DNA of 64,000 bases from Arthrobacter sp. U41 (GTDB taxonomy: Bacteria > Actinomycetota > Actinomycetes > Actinomycetales > Micrococcaceae), in contig NZ_CP015732.1 of NCBI RefSeq assembly GCF_001750145.1, forward strand, positions 744,001 to 808,000, written 5' to 3'. A program made the position numbers and the translations under genes. The notes under the pieces were generated by a model. It did not search any database. It worked only from the letters and a program-made list of their open reading frames with translations, and was not told the DNA's origin. The stretch's first letter is position 1. Each line of letters begins with the position of its first letter. Positions 1 through 8,653 of the stretch are shown piece after piece.

Positions 1-1119
1 GAAGAACAGTCCGGCTCCGTAGGTGACGATGATCATGAAGGGGCTCGTGGCGAAGGGGCTGAGCATGATGCTGAACGAAATGCCGGAGAGAATCCAGCCG
101 CCGATGATGGTCCGTTTGCGGCCGATCTTGTCACCGAGCCATCCGTGGAAGACGTAGCCGAAGTAGGCCAGCATGTTGATGACGATCAGCATCCAGAAGG
201 CGTCGGAGAGTTCCACGCCCTTGGCGTTCTTCAGGACGGAGCTGCCGAGGATGCTGAAGATCATGATGCCGAAGAAGTTGAAGATCCAGGCCAGCGAGAA
301 GACGATCGTGTTCCGGCGCAGGTGCGGTTCCCAGATGCGCTTGAGCGGGGCCGCGGAAGAGTGTTCGACGCCGTAGGCGCGGGCCAGGGAGTGGGCTTCC
401 TCGGTCTTGCCGCTCTTCTCAAGTTCGGTCAGCTTGTGGTGCAGCTCGAACTGAGGTGTCTCCTTGAGCTTCTTGGCAATGGCCCACACGATGATCACGG
501 CCGGAATAGTTGCCATGAGATAGAGGGCTCGCCATCCGAGGGACGGGAGGAAGGCGAGGGCAAGGGCACTGGCGAGCAGGAAGCCCAGCGGCCAGCCGCC
601 CTGGATGAAGGAGTAGTGGAAGCCGGGGCGCTTGCGCTTATCGGCGACTTCGGTGACCTGGTAGACCTCGTTCATGTAGGTCGCGTTGACTGCCTGCTCC
701 GAGAAACCGAGCCCGCCGAAGGAACGCACCAGCACGACCAGGGCGTTGCTGAGGAACGGGATTCCGGTCGGGATCAGGGCCGTCAGACCGGAGACAGCGG
801 CGGTTCCGCCGACGGTGACCATCATGCCTTTGCGGCGGCCGAGCCTGTCGATGACGGGGCCGATGCCGAAGGCGACGACAGCGGTTCCTACGGCGATCCA
901 GGTGTTGATTGCGTAGGCTTCGGTTTCGGTCCATCCAAACTCTTCCTGCATGGCCGGCAGGAGGGTTCCGAAAAGTCCGTAGTCGAACACGGCTACGGTC
1001 CAGGCAAGCAGGGCCAGCACGGTGGCGGTGGTCGTGTGGCGCTTGGAGAATACCGGGAAGCGGCGTTTCTCGTTGGGTGCGGGTGTCGTCAGGTCGACGC
1101 CGGGCTGCTGGATGGTCAT
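1..1119 (-). CDS. MFS transporter (3' end outside window)
   Basis: The 373 residues visible form a major facilitator superfamily permease; the gene runs off the left edge, so the C-terminus is missing. A cytoplasmic N-terminus of about 30 residues precedes TM1. The loop after TM2 carries the MFS signature DRLGRRKG (residues 91-98), and a long central cytoplasmic loop (LKETPQFELHHKL) precedes TM7, as in metabolite:proton symporters of the sugar and aromatic-acid type. The ATG overlaps the stop of the upstream hydrolase gene as TAATG and has a GAAAGGA ribosome site, so translation is probably coupled. As last gene seen in an operon for two C-N hydrolases it probably imports their substrate. Substrate identity cannot be read from sequence. 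Confidence 0.88.
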   Translation of the reverse strand, partial: MTIQQPGVDLTTPAPNEKRRFPVFSKRHTTTATVLALLAWTVAVFDYGLFGTLLPAMQEEFGWTETEAYAINTWIAVGTAVVAFGIGPVIDRLGRRKGMMVTVGGTAAVSGLTALIPTGIPFLSNALVVLVRSFGGLGFSEQAVNATYMNEVYQVTEVADKRKRPGFHYSFIQGGWPLGFLLASALALAFLPSLGWRALYLMATIPAVIIVWAIAKKLKETPQFELHHKLTELEKSGKTEEAHSLARAYGVEHSSAAPLKRIWEPHLRRNTIVFSLAWIFNFFGIMIFSILGSSVLKNAKGVELSDAFWMLIVINMLAYFGYVFHGWLGDKIGRKRTIIGGWILSGISFSIMLSPFATSPFMIIVTYGAGLFF

Positions 1120-2006
1120 TACTGGTTTTCCTTTCGGGGGCTGCGGGCGAGGAAGGAGTCTGCGATTTGGTCGAATGTGAGCCAGCTGACGCCCTCGTGG
1201 GAGTTGATGTGTTCGATGAGGCGTTCGAGCATGAGCAGGACCTGGGGGCGGCCCGAGACATCCGGGTGGATTGTCATGGTGAAGACGGCCTGGTCCATTT
1301 CCCGGTAGACCCAGTCGAACTGGTCGCGCCACATTTGTTCGATGTCCCGGGGGCTGACGAAGCCGTGGGAGTTCGGGGCGGCCTTGATGAACATCATGGG
1401 AGGAAGATCGTCCAGGTACCAGTTGGCCGGGATCTCGACGAGGTCGGTCTCCTTGCCCCGGACGAGCGGCTCCATCCAGGTCTCCGCGGCCTTGGTGTAA
1501 TCGATCTTCTTCCAGCTGTCACCGACACGCACGTAGTAGGGCTCGAAATCGCGGTGCATCAGGGAGTGGTCGTACTTGATCCCGCGTTCCAGGAGGATCT
1601 CGTTGGTGACCGGGGAAAATTCCCACCAGGGAGCGACGTAGCCGGTGGGGCGGCGGCCGGAGACCTTTTCGATGAGTTCGATCGACCGGTCCAGGATGGC
1701 GGTCTCCTGATCGCGGGTCATGGCGATGGGGTTTTCATGCGAGTATCCGTGGACGCCGATTTCGTGTCCCGCGTCCACGATCATCCGGGTCAGGTCCGGG
1801 AAGGTCTCGATGGAGTGGCCGGGCACGAACCACGTGGCGGGAAGGCCGTACTTCTCGAAAAGGCGGATAAGGCGCGGGCCGCCGACCTCGCCGCTGAACA
1901 GGCCGCGGGAGATATCGCACGGGGAGTCCTCGCCCCCGTAGGAGCCGAGCATTCCGGCTACGGCGTCCACGTCGACGCCGAACGCGACTTGGATGTCCTT
2001 AGTCAT
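1119..2006 (-). CDS. polysaccharide deacetylase family hydrolase (imidase/PgdA-like)
   Basis: A 295-residue protein of the NodB-homology (polysaccharide deacetylase) fold. The usual motif 1 aspartates are seen as DVD at 12-14, motif 2 as H81 and HGYSH at 86-90, and late motifs as APWWEFS and TIHPD. It lacks a signal peptide, so it is cytoplasmic and unlikely to act on cell wall. Cytoplasmic members of this branch include cyclic imide hydrolase, PuuE-type allantoinase and Helicobacter PgdA. Lying between an asparaginase-type amidohydrolase and a transporter, a role in opening a cyclic imide or related ring is the best inference. It starts 77 bases after the asparaginase stop. Confidence 0.8.
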   Translation of the reverse strand: MTKDIQVAFGVDVDAVAGMLGSYGGEDSPCDISRGLFSGEVGGPRLIRLFEKYGLPATWFVPGHSIETFPDLTRMIVDAGHEIGVHGYSHENPIAMTRDQETAILDRSIELIEKVSGRRPTGYVAPWWEFSPVTNEILLERGIKYDHSLMHRDFEPYYVRVGDSWKKIDYTKAAETWMEPLVRGKETDLVEIPANWYLDDLPPMMFIKAAPNSHGFVSPRDIEQMWRDQFDWVYREMDQAVFTMTIHPDVSGRPQVLLMLERLIEHINSHEGVSWLTFDQIADSFLARSPRKENQ

Positions 2007-2082
2007 GAGATCAACCTTTCACTGCGCTTGTTGTTAAGGTTTTGTCGTTGGGGTTTTGGTTTCGGGGTGGAACGGGGTGGAA

Positions 2083-3102
2083 CTAGTCAGGAAGCATGCC
2101 CCGGCGGGCGAAGGTTTCCGCAATGCCGGCCGCGGGGGTATCCAGCCTGAGCAAAAGGCTCAGCAGGACCAGGGACTGGGATGGTCTGAGCAGCCCTGAG
2201 GGTATGGCACCAGCCGCGCTGAGGTCGGCACCGCCGCCGTCGCCGTAGCGGGGAACGACGGCGCCGGCTTCCACCCGCGTGCTCGTCACCACCACGACGC
2301 CGGCCGCGGTAGCATCGGCGATCTGAAGGCACAGGTCGCGGTTGGCGTTGCCGGTACCAGTCCCCTGGAGCACAATCCCGGCCGCGCCGGCCTGAAGGGA
2401 GGCCCGCAGGAGTGTTGAGTCCGCTCCCGGGTAGGCAGCTATCAGGTCCACGCGCGGCGATCCGGCACCGACGCCCGGCAACGGCAGGGGTGCTCGTCGG
2501 GACGGTGCCTGCTGCATCTGGACTTCGCCGGTGTCGGAGACCCATCCTGCTGTCCCAAAATCCGGGTTACCGAACGCATCAAGCCGGGTTGTGTGGTTCT
2601 TACGTACTCCCGCCGCCGGGAAGATGGTCCCGGCAAACGCCAGAAGTACGCCCCTGCCCCGGGCCTGCGGGGAACCGGCGACGGCGATCGCTCGCGACAG
2701 ATTGCCGGGACCATCCGGCATCCGGGAGTCAGCCGCCTGCTGCGCCCCGGTGAACACCACCGGGCGGGGATCATCATGGACGAGATCGACAAGGTAGGCC
2801 GTCTCCTCCATCGTGTCCGTACCGTGGGAAACGACAACACCCAGAACCTGGGGGTCGGCCAGGGCCTTCCTGATCCATGCGCAGACGACGACCATGTCAT
2901 CGACCGTCAGCAGGTATGAACCCTTCCGGAAGACATCGACCACACGGACCGGATGCGAGGCCGGGACTCCGATACTGGCGAACACCTGCTCGCCCGTGTC
3001 CGACGCCACGGCGGCTCCGGCGGTCCCCGACGCACGGGAAGAGATTGTTCCTCCCGTGGCCAGCAGCACCACGTGGGCCTCACGCAACTCTGTGACGGTC
3101 AT
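2083..3102 (-). CDS. asparaginase family amidohydrolase
   Basis: A 339-residue L-asparaginase-family protein. The first catalytic threonine lies in ATGGTIS (T19 in the TGGT box) and the second active-site block reads SHGTDTMEET near residue 95; a lysine in RKNHTTR matches the conserved Lys of the family. No signal peptide, so cytoplasmic. I chose the ATG preceded by a GGAG box; a longer in-frame start exists 45 bases upstream but runs into operator DNA. It is the first gene of the leftward operon. Members of the family hydrolyse asparagine or other half-amides; here the neighbours suggest an omega-amidase step releasing ammonia from an imide-derived half-amide (inference). Confidence 0.86.
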   Translation of the reverse strand: MTVTELREAHVVLLATGGTISSRASGTAGAAVASDTGEQVFASIGVPASHPVRVVDVFRKGSYLLTVDDMVVVCAWIRKALADPQVLGVVVSHGTDTMEETAYLVDLVHDDPRPVVFTGAQQAADSRMPDGPGNLSRAIAVAGSPQARGRGVLLAFAGTIFPAAGVRKNHTTRLDAFGNPDFGTAGWVSDTGEVQMQQAPSRRAPLPLPGVGAGSPRVDLIAAYPGADSTLLRASLQAGAAGIVLQGTGTGNANRDLCLQIADATAAGVVVVTSTRVEAGAVVPRYGDGGGADLSAAGAIPSGLLRPSQSLVLLSLLLRLDTPAAGIAETFARRGMLPD

Positions 3103-3141
3103 TTTCACTCCGTTTGCTTTGCACCTTTTGCCAAGGCTCGT

Positions 3142-3157
3142 ACCCAATCGATTGGGT
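3142..3157. promoter_or_regulatory. LacI-family operator 1
   Basis: A perfect 16-bp palindrome (ACCCAATC/GATTGGGT) 40 bases upstream of the asparaginase start. The central CG dyad and AT/GC arms are typical of LacI-family operators, and the adjacent divergent gene encodes a LacI-type protein. It probably represses the leftward operon. Confidence 0.75.
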
Positions 3158-3250
3158 TGATGGGTAAAAAAATATCCTTGCGATGTTTCCCGCCGGAACG
3201 CCCGGGCGTTTCCCCGATGTAAATACGTCCCCGCCAGGTTCCGGCACTAA

Positions 3251-3274
3251 GGCTACCCAATCGATTGGGTAGCC
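3251..3274. promoter_or_regulatory. LacI-family operator 2
   Basis: A perfect 24-bp palindrome whose inner 16 bp are identical to operator 1; it is extended by GGCT/AGCC on each side. The two centres are 113 bp apart (about 10.8 helical turns at 10.5 bp), a spacing compatible with looping. It overlaps the predicted -35 of the regulator gene, implying autoregulation. Confidence 0.78.
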
Positions 3275-3292
3275 TGATGAACTGACTATAGA
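3265..3292 (+). promoter_or_regulatory. candidate promoter of the LacI-type regulator
   Basis: TTGGGT (3265-3270) and TATAGA (3287-3292) are separated by 16 bp and precede the regulator gene by about 100 bases. The -35 lies inside operator 2, so binding would block polymerase. This is a motif reading only. Confidence 0.45.
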
Positions 3293-3392
3293 ATGTGAAG
3301 TGCGGCACGTCAAGGGTCCGGAGGCCAGGGATACGCGGGCCAACGTGCACGCTTGATGATGAAGAGGTATTTGCGTTAGGGCAGGGGAACAA

Positions 3393-4448
3393 ATGGAAGA
3401 CAGCACAGTCACGCTGAAGGATCTCGCGAACGAGCTCGGCATCCACCCGTCGACCGTGTCCAGGATCCTGCACTCCGGCTCCGAAGTGGCGCGGGGGGCG
3501 GCCTCCGTTGCAACTGCCGAACGCGTGCGTGATCTGGCACGGAAGCGGGGCTACTCCCCGGACCCCCAGGCCGCCGGTCTGCGGACACGGCGCACCCACC
3601 TCCTGGGTGTCATCGTGCCCCGGCTTTCGGACCTCGTACTCGCCATCATGTACGAGGGCATTGAAGAGGCCTCAGCTGAGCTCGGCTATTCCACGTTTGT
3701 CATGAACTCCCGGGACGACCCGGAGGAACAACGCCGGAAAACGGACACCATGCTGGCCCGCCGGGTGGACGGGCTGATCATCGGAGACGCCCATCTGGAC
3801 AGCAGCCTGTTGCGGGATCTGACCGCCCGCAAGGTCCCTTTCGTGCTCATGAACCGCCGCGCACCCGGTTACCCGTCCGCCACCTGCGACGACGTCCTGG
3901 GCGGCCAGCTTGTGGCCGACCATCTGTGGAGCAAAGGGCATCGAAACGTAGCCGTGATCGCCGGTGAGCCCTACGCCAGCACCGCCGTCGACCGGACAGC
4001 CGGTTTCGTCGACCGATGGCAATCCCTGGGCGGCAAGATTCCCCAGAAAGCCGTGGTCTGGTCCCGGTTCGACACTGCCGGCGGAAGGGAAGCGGCCGAG
4101 ACAATCCTGACCGACGGCAATCCCCGTCCCACTGCCGTGTTCGCCGTCAATGACTTCGCAGCGATCGGCGCCATGGGATCATTGCGGTCCCATGGACTCA
4201 CGGTCGGCCATGACATGGCGGTCGTGGGTTTCAATGACACATCCCTGGCCTCGGAGCTTCCGATCCCGCTGTCCTCGGTCCGTTCCCCCATGCTGGACAT
4301 CGGGCGGACGGCGGTACAGCTCCTGCAGCGCGTCCTTGACGGCGAACACGTCGAATCCATCAGGTTGAAACCAACCCTGTGCGTGCGGGAAAGCAGCGCC
4401 CGGACGGAGCCCCCGGCCGCGGTTCCAGTGCCACCGGGCAGCATTTGA
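3393..4448 (+). CDS. LacI-family transcriptional regulator
   Basis: A 351-residue repressor. Residues 7-26 form the LacI helix-turn-helix (TLKDLANELGIHPSTVSRI), followed by a hinge and a periplasmic-binding-protein-like sensor domain starting near LLGVIVPRLSD and ending with the typical VGFNDTSLASELPIPLSSVR stretch. It is transcribed away from the asparaginase/hydrolase/MFS operon, with two palindromic operators between them, so it most likely represses both directions until an inducer from the catabolic pathway binds. The C-terminal 20 residues are proline-rich and unlike the core family. Confidence 0.92.
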   Translation: MEDSTVTLKDLANELGIHPSTVSRILHSGSEVARGAASVATAERVRDLARKRGYSPDPQAAGLRTRRTHLLGVIVPRLSDLVLAIMYEGIEEASAELGYSTFVMNSRDDPEEQRRKTDTMLARRVDGLIIGDAHLDSSLLRDLTARKVPFVLMNRRAPGYPSATCDDVLGGQLVADHLWSKGHRNVAVIAGEPYASTAVDRTAGFVDRWQSLGGKIPQKAVVWSRFDTAGGREAAETILTDGNPRPTAVFAVNDFAAIGAMGSLRSHGLTVGHDMAVVGFNDTSLASELPIPLSSVRSPMLDIGRTAVQLLQRVLDGEHVESIRLKPTLCVRESSARTEPPAAVPVPPGSI

Positions 4449-4714
4449 TTCAGCCTCCAGGACATGGCCCGACCAACCGGCACAGGGGCGTCGCCGCTGT
4501 GGGCATATTCGTCCGGGTTTCACTGTCGCTACGACCTACAACCACATCCACTCCCTAACGTGCCGAGGCCTGGGAAGACTCGTGAGCGCACCGATAGAAC
4601 GGCGTCCCGCCTTCAAAAGCGTCGCCGCCGCGGGCCCCGGACCCATCTCGGGCACACGAAATGCCCACAAGATCAGAAGACTTACGCGCATCGGGCCACG
4701 GTGCGACCACAGGA

Positions 4715-6211
4715 TTATTGAAGCGCCGTGGCGATGCTCAGGGCGAGCATGCAAGTGGCCCGGACTTCGCCGTCGGACAAATCCAGTTTGAGGAGCTCCT
4801 CGATTTTCCGCAGCCTGTAGCTGAGCGTGTTCCGGTGGATGAAGAGCTCATCGCAGATCTCCCGGGACTTTCCGCTGTGGCGTAGATATGCGTCGAATGT
4901 CTCCCGCAAAGCGCTGCCGCCGTCGGCGGCCAACGGGGCTAACAGCCGCTGGCACATGGCCACCAGGCCCGGGCTGGGCAGCCCCTGCACAATGCCGGCG
5001 AGATCGGCCAGCGGCGCCTGGTGCACGCCGGCCGGCCCAACGTTTCGTCGGGCAAGCTGCAGCGCCAGCGGCAATTCGCTGAGGCTCAGGGATTCGGAGA
5101 CGATGACGGACAATTCCGGGGCGTCCGTAAAAAACCCCCGCGTGGTCTCGAGCAGATCGGCTGCTCCGTGCCGATGCTGCAACAGAAGAGTCGTGAGCCC
5201 GGATTCCTCCATGAACCTCACCGTGCTGAACCCGGCCTGCAGCCCCACGCGTGCGCGCCAGGCGATGGCACGCAACTTTGCGGGGGCTACATCGTCCGAA
5301 CTGCCGATCAGCACCGCGCCCCAGTCGCCGTCAGGGTCAAACCCGGATTCGTGGGCGTAGCGGCGCAACGGTGCCAACGGCTCACCGCGGTCCTCATAGA
5401 GTGCCTCAATGAAGCGTGCGGCCTCCCGGGAATGCAGGGGTGAATGCGACCCGAGGGTGTAGCTCAGCTGCATCGCGATGACTGCAGCGACGGGGCCAAG
5501 TATGGGCTGCAGCACGATGTCGCTCCCGATTCCCTCGATGGCAAGCCGGAATTGCTCGGAGTCGCCGCTGGGCAGGCGCAGCGCTGTTCGCGTGTGCCCG
5601 CCGTGAGCCGCGCCTGCGGAGACAAGCTCGAACGCATTGTGATCGATCACTGCCACCCGCGCGTTGACGACGTCCGCCACCCGCTCCAGAACCTCGGCCA
5701 GGGAATGCCCGCCGGCCGCCAACCGGGTGCATCCATCGGCCAGCTCCCAGCCCTTTCGCAACTCCTCGTATCGCTCGGCGGCGATGGCCTGCTCCACATG
5801 GCGCATGATCAGCACGAAGGGCACTTCCGGCGGGAGCTCCAGCAGTGGCAGGCCGTGCGCCTCGCAGGCCTGGACCAAGCCTGCCGGCAGCTCGCTGTGC
5901 GCGGCGCCCAGCCCGAATGCCAGCCCGGAGACAGGGACGGAGACCAGGCGTTCCACGTAAGCGTCCCAGATCCTGAAGTCCTTGACGTTCAGGCCCATGC
6001 CATTGGTCAGCACAAGGGCATTCACACTGAGGAAGGGCGTGGGGTCCATATGCTCGGTCGGAGCGCACCAGGTGATGGGTCGAGCCAACCGGCCTTCGCC
6101 GCCTGTAACGCGCAGGCGGATGTTGAGGTCGGCGTCGTTCGCCAAGTCTGAGATTCGCAAGGAGGCCTCCAAATGTGGCGGGAGTCGCCCGCCGAACAGT
6201 GCAATAAGCAT
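4715..6211 (-). CDS. PucR-family transcriptional regulator
   Basis: A 498-residue regulator with the PucR layout: an N-terminal purine-catabolism-type sensor domain (RISDLANDADLNIRLRVTGG onwards), a central GGDEF-like/CdaR segment, and a C-terminal helix-turn-helix of the HTH_30 type (CDELFIHRNTLSYRLRKIEELL, around 450-472). I used the ATG at the first M of MLIALFGG; no clear ribosome site precedes it, and a TTG start near residue 14 is possible. It diverges from the pxpA-BCCP-BC-pxpBC operon with a gap of only about 70 bases, so it probably controls that operon in response to a lactam or nitrogen signal. It is convergent with the LacI-type gene. Confidence 0.88.
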   Translation of the reverse strand: MLIALFGGRLPPHLEASLRISDLANDADLNIRLRVTGGEGRLARPITWCAPTEHMDPTPFLSVNALVLTNGMGLNVKDFRIWDAYVERLVSVPVSGLAFGLGAAHSELPAGLVQACEAHGLPLLELPPEVPFVLIMRHVEQAIAAERYEELRKGWELADGCTRLAAGGHSLAEVLERVADVVNARVAVIDHNAFELVSAGAAHGGHTRTALRLPSGDSEQFRLAIEGIGSDIVLQPILGPVAAVIAMQLSYTLGSHSPLHSREAARFIEALYEDRGEPLAPLRRYAHESGFDPDGDWGAVLIGSSDDVAPAKLRAIAWRARVGLQAGFSTVRFMEESGLTTLLLQHRHGAADLLETTRGFFTDAPELSVIVSESLSLSELPLALQLARRNVGPAGVHQAPLADLAGIVQGLPSPGLVAMCQRLLAPLAADGGSALRETFDAYLRHSGKSREICDELFIHRNTLSYRLRKIEELLKLDLSDGEVRATCMLALSIATALQ

Positions 6212-6280
6212 AATGTATGCCGTTAGATTCAGCGGCCTGCACAATGTCGATAACCCGAAATGCTGAGTAGCGTTGCACCC

Positions 6281-7024
6281 ATGCAAACAAGCGTGACTCC
6301 CGACACTCCCGGCCGTGTGCTCTTGAACTCCGATATGGGTGAAGGCCTCGGTCTTCACGAGTTCGGGCACGATGACGAACTTATGCGGATCATCGACGTC
6401 GCCAACGTCGCCTGCGGCTATCACGCCGGTGATCCGGACGTCATGAACCGGACCGTGGCTCTGGCCGCTGAGCATGGCGTGGCAGTGGGAGCGCACCCCG
6501 GCCTGCCTGACCTCGTGGGATTCGGACGCCGTCGAATGGTGCTGACCCCGGCTGAGGTCGAATCGATCATCCTCTTCCAAACCGGAGCCCTGACGGCTTT
6601 TCTGGCAAAGCACGGACTTGAACTGAACCACATCAAACCCCACGGCGCCCTCTACGGAATGCTGGCCGGCGACGAGGAACTGATGCAGGCCGCCGCCGGA
6701 ACCGCCAAACAGTTTGGCGTCCCCTTCTACGGGCTCGCCGGGACCGCTCACGAATCCGTGTGCCGGGCCGTGGGGGTGGAGTTCGTGCCGGAACTCTATG
6801 TTGATCTCAATTACGGCTCGGCCGGCGAACTGCTGATCCAGCGCCGCCCGGTCCCCACGGACCCGGTCGCCGCTGCCGATCGCGTCAGCCGGGCGCTGGC
6901 GGGACAGCCCATTCTGGCCGTTGACGGCACCGAACTGGACATCTCGTTCCAGAGTATCTGCGTCCACTCCGACGCACCCAACTCTGTTGCAGTGGCCACC
7001 GCGGTGCGCGCGGTCCTGGGCTGA
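6281..7024 (+). CDS. pxpA: 5-oxoprolinase subunit PxpA (LamB/YcsF family)
   Basis: A 247-residue LamB/YcsF protein. Conserved blocks are NSDMGEG near the N-terminus, DVANVACGYHAGD with its invariant histidine, GAHPGLPDLVGFGRR, and HIKPHGALYG. PxpA works with PxpB and PxpC to open 5-oxoproline to glutamate with ATP. The ATG chosen starts MQTSVTP; an upstream ATG at 6260 would add seven residues, and neither has a strong ribosome site. It is the first gene of a five-gene operon that also holds biotin enzyme subunits. A related lactam is an equally possible substrate. Confidence 0.88.
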   Translation: MQTSVTPDTPGRVLLNSDMGEGLGLHEFGHDDELMRIIDVANVACGYHAGDPDVMNRTVALAAEHGVAVGAHPGLPDLVGFGRRRMVLTPAEVESIILFQTGALTAFLAKHGLELNHIKPHGALYGMLAGDEELMQAAAGTAKQFGVPFYGLAGTAHESVCRAVGVEFVPELYVDLNYGSAGELLIQRRPVPTDPVAAADRVSRALAGQPILAVDGTELDISFQSICVHSDAPNSVAVATAVRAVLG

Positions 7025-7061
7025 CTCTGACTTATCCAACCATCTGAAAGCGAGCAACCTC

Positions 7062-7307
7062 TTGGCAACCATCGTCTCCCCGCTCCCCGGGATCTTTTAC
7101 CGTAAGCCGGGCCCCGGCAAACCGCCGTTCGCCAACGAAGGCGACACCATCGAGATCGGCCAGACCCTGGGCATCGTCGAAATTATGAAGCAGTTTACCG
7201 AAATCCAATCCGATGTGGCCGGGGTCCTCGAGTCCTTCGAGGTCAATGAGGGCGACATGGTCAACCCGGGCGACGCCATCGTCGTCATCCGCGAAGGAGA
7301 GCTGTGA
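7062..7307 (+). CDS. biotin carboxyl carrier protein
   Basis: An 81-residue biotinyl domain, short enough to be the carrier domain alone with no N-terminal extension. The biotinylated lysine is K43 in EIMKQF, where most carriers have EAMKM. The start is a TTG after a GAAAGCGAG ribosome site 37 bases past pxpA; no ATG is available in frame. The stop overlaps the GTG of the biotin carboxylase gene (GTGA). It would shuttle carboxybiotin from the adjacent carboxylase to a carboxyltransferase, plausibly the PxpB/PxpC pair encoded downstream. Confidence 0.85.
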   Translation: MATIVSPLPGIFYRKPGPGKPPFANEGDTIEIGQTLGIVEIMKQFTEIQSDVAGVLESFEVNEGDMVNPGDAIVVIREGEL

Positions 7308-8653
7308 AGAAACTGCTCATCGCCAATCGCGGCGAAATCGCCGTCCGAGTTGCACGGACCGCACGCGAAATGGGCATCGAAACAGTCCTGGTCGCCAGCG
7401 AACCCGACGCCAATTCCCTTGCAGCCCGCACCGCCGATATCGTGGTGGTAGTGGGCCCGGCTCCTGCGCCGGCCAGCTACCTGAACCAGGACGCCATCAT
7501 CTCCGCGGCCTTGGACAGCGGCTGCGATGCCGTCCACCCGGGCTACGGCTTCCTCTCCGAGAACTCCGCATTCGCCCGGAAGGTCGCAGATGCTGGGCTG
7601 ACCTGGGTGGGTCCTGACGCGGATGCCATCGAAATGATGGGCAACAAGTCCATGGCCAGAGAATCCGCCCGCAAGGCCGGCGTCCCGGTACTCCGCGGCT
7701 CGGACGGACCAATGGACCCCGGGGCCGACGCCATTGAGGTGGCCCGCGGCATCGGCTACCCGCTGGTGGTGAAGGCCTCCGCCGGCGGCGGCGGCCGGGG
7801 CATCCGCTTCGTCAACAGCGAAGACGAGCTCCTGAAAACGATCGAGACGGCCCGCGGGGAGGCGGCATCCGTCTTCGGGGACCCCACGGTTTACCTGGAA
7901 CGATTTGTGCAGCATGCCCGCCACGTGGAGGTGCAGATCCTCGGCGACGGAACCAGCTTCATCCACCTCGGAGACCGCGACTGCTCCATGCAAAGACGCT
8001 CGCAAAAAGTCATCGAAGAAGCACCAGCACCGGACCTTCCCGATGCCGTCCGCCGGAGGATCCGGGAATCCTCCGTGGAACTCGCCCGGGAATGCGGCTA
8101 CAGCGGAGCCGGAACGGTCGAATTCCTCTACGACCCCATCAACCACGAAGCCGCATTCATCGAAATGAACACCCGGATCCAGGTTGAGCACCCCATTACC
8201 GAGCAAATCACCGGAATCGACCTGGTCCGCGAACAGCTACTGATAGCTTCCACAGGAGCAATGTCCATCCGACAGGATGACGTCCACTTCAGCGGGCACG
8301 CCATCGAATGCCGCATCAACGCCGAAGACCCGGAGCACAACTTCTTCCCCAGCCCGGGCCTCATCACGGCCATGGAGTGGCCCTCCGGCACAGGCATCAG
8401 GGTAGACACGGGCGTGGAAGCAGGATCCGTAGTGAGCCCGTACTACGACTCCCTGCTCGCCAAGCTGATCGTCCACGCACCCGACCGTGAAACGGCCATC
8501 GCAGCCATGCTGACAGCCTTGGACGGAACACACATCAAAGGTGTCAAGACCACCATCCCGGTGCACAAGACCCTTCTGGCGCGGCCCGAATTCGCCGCCG
8601 TGACCCACCACTCGAAATTCCTTGAAACCGCCGATCTCCTGGAGGCAAAATGA
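7304..8653 (+). CDS. biotin carboxylase subunit (AccC-like)
   Basis: A 449-residue biotin carboxylase of standard length. It opens with KKLLIANRGEIAVRV, holds the ATP-grasp glycine-rich loop KASAGGGGRG near 160-170, and the active-site block EMNTRIQVEHPITE around 285. It uses ATP and bicarbonate to carboxylate biotin on the small carrier encoded just upstream. GTG start overlapping the carrier stop, and stop overlapping the pxpB start (ATGA), show one tightly coupled operon. No acetyl-CoA or propionyl-CoA carboxyltransferase gene is nearby, so the acceptor is probably not an acyl-CoA. Confidence 0.92.
   Translation: MKKLLIANRGEIAVRVARTAREMGIETVLVASEPDANSLAARTADIVVVVGPAPAPASYLNQDAIISAALDSGCDAVHPGYGFLSENSAFARKVADAGLTWVGPDADAIEMMGNKSMARESARKAGVPVLRGSDGPMDPGADAIEVARGIGYPLVVKASAGGGGRGIRFVNSEDELLKTIETARGEAASVFGDPTVYLERFVQHARHVEVQILGDGTSFIHLGDRDCSMQRRSQKVIEEAPAPDLPDAVRRRIRESSVELARECGYSGAGTVEFLYDPINHEAAFIEMNTRIQVEHPITEQITGIDLVREQLLIASTGAMSIRQDDVHFSGHAIECRINAEDPEHNFFPSPGLITAMEWPSGTGIRVDTGVEAGSVVSPYYDSLLAKLIVHAPDRETAIAAMLTALDGTHIKGVKTTIPVHKTLLARPEFAAVTHHSKFLETADLLEAK

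Noticed and set aside
6212-7072. Leftward in-frame extension of the PucR gene by nearly 290 codons
   Set aside because: It is antisense to pxpA, whose protein is clearly conserved; regulator homology begins only at about 6211.
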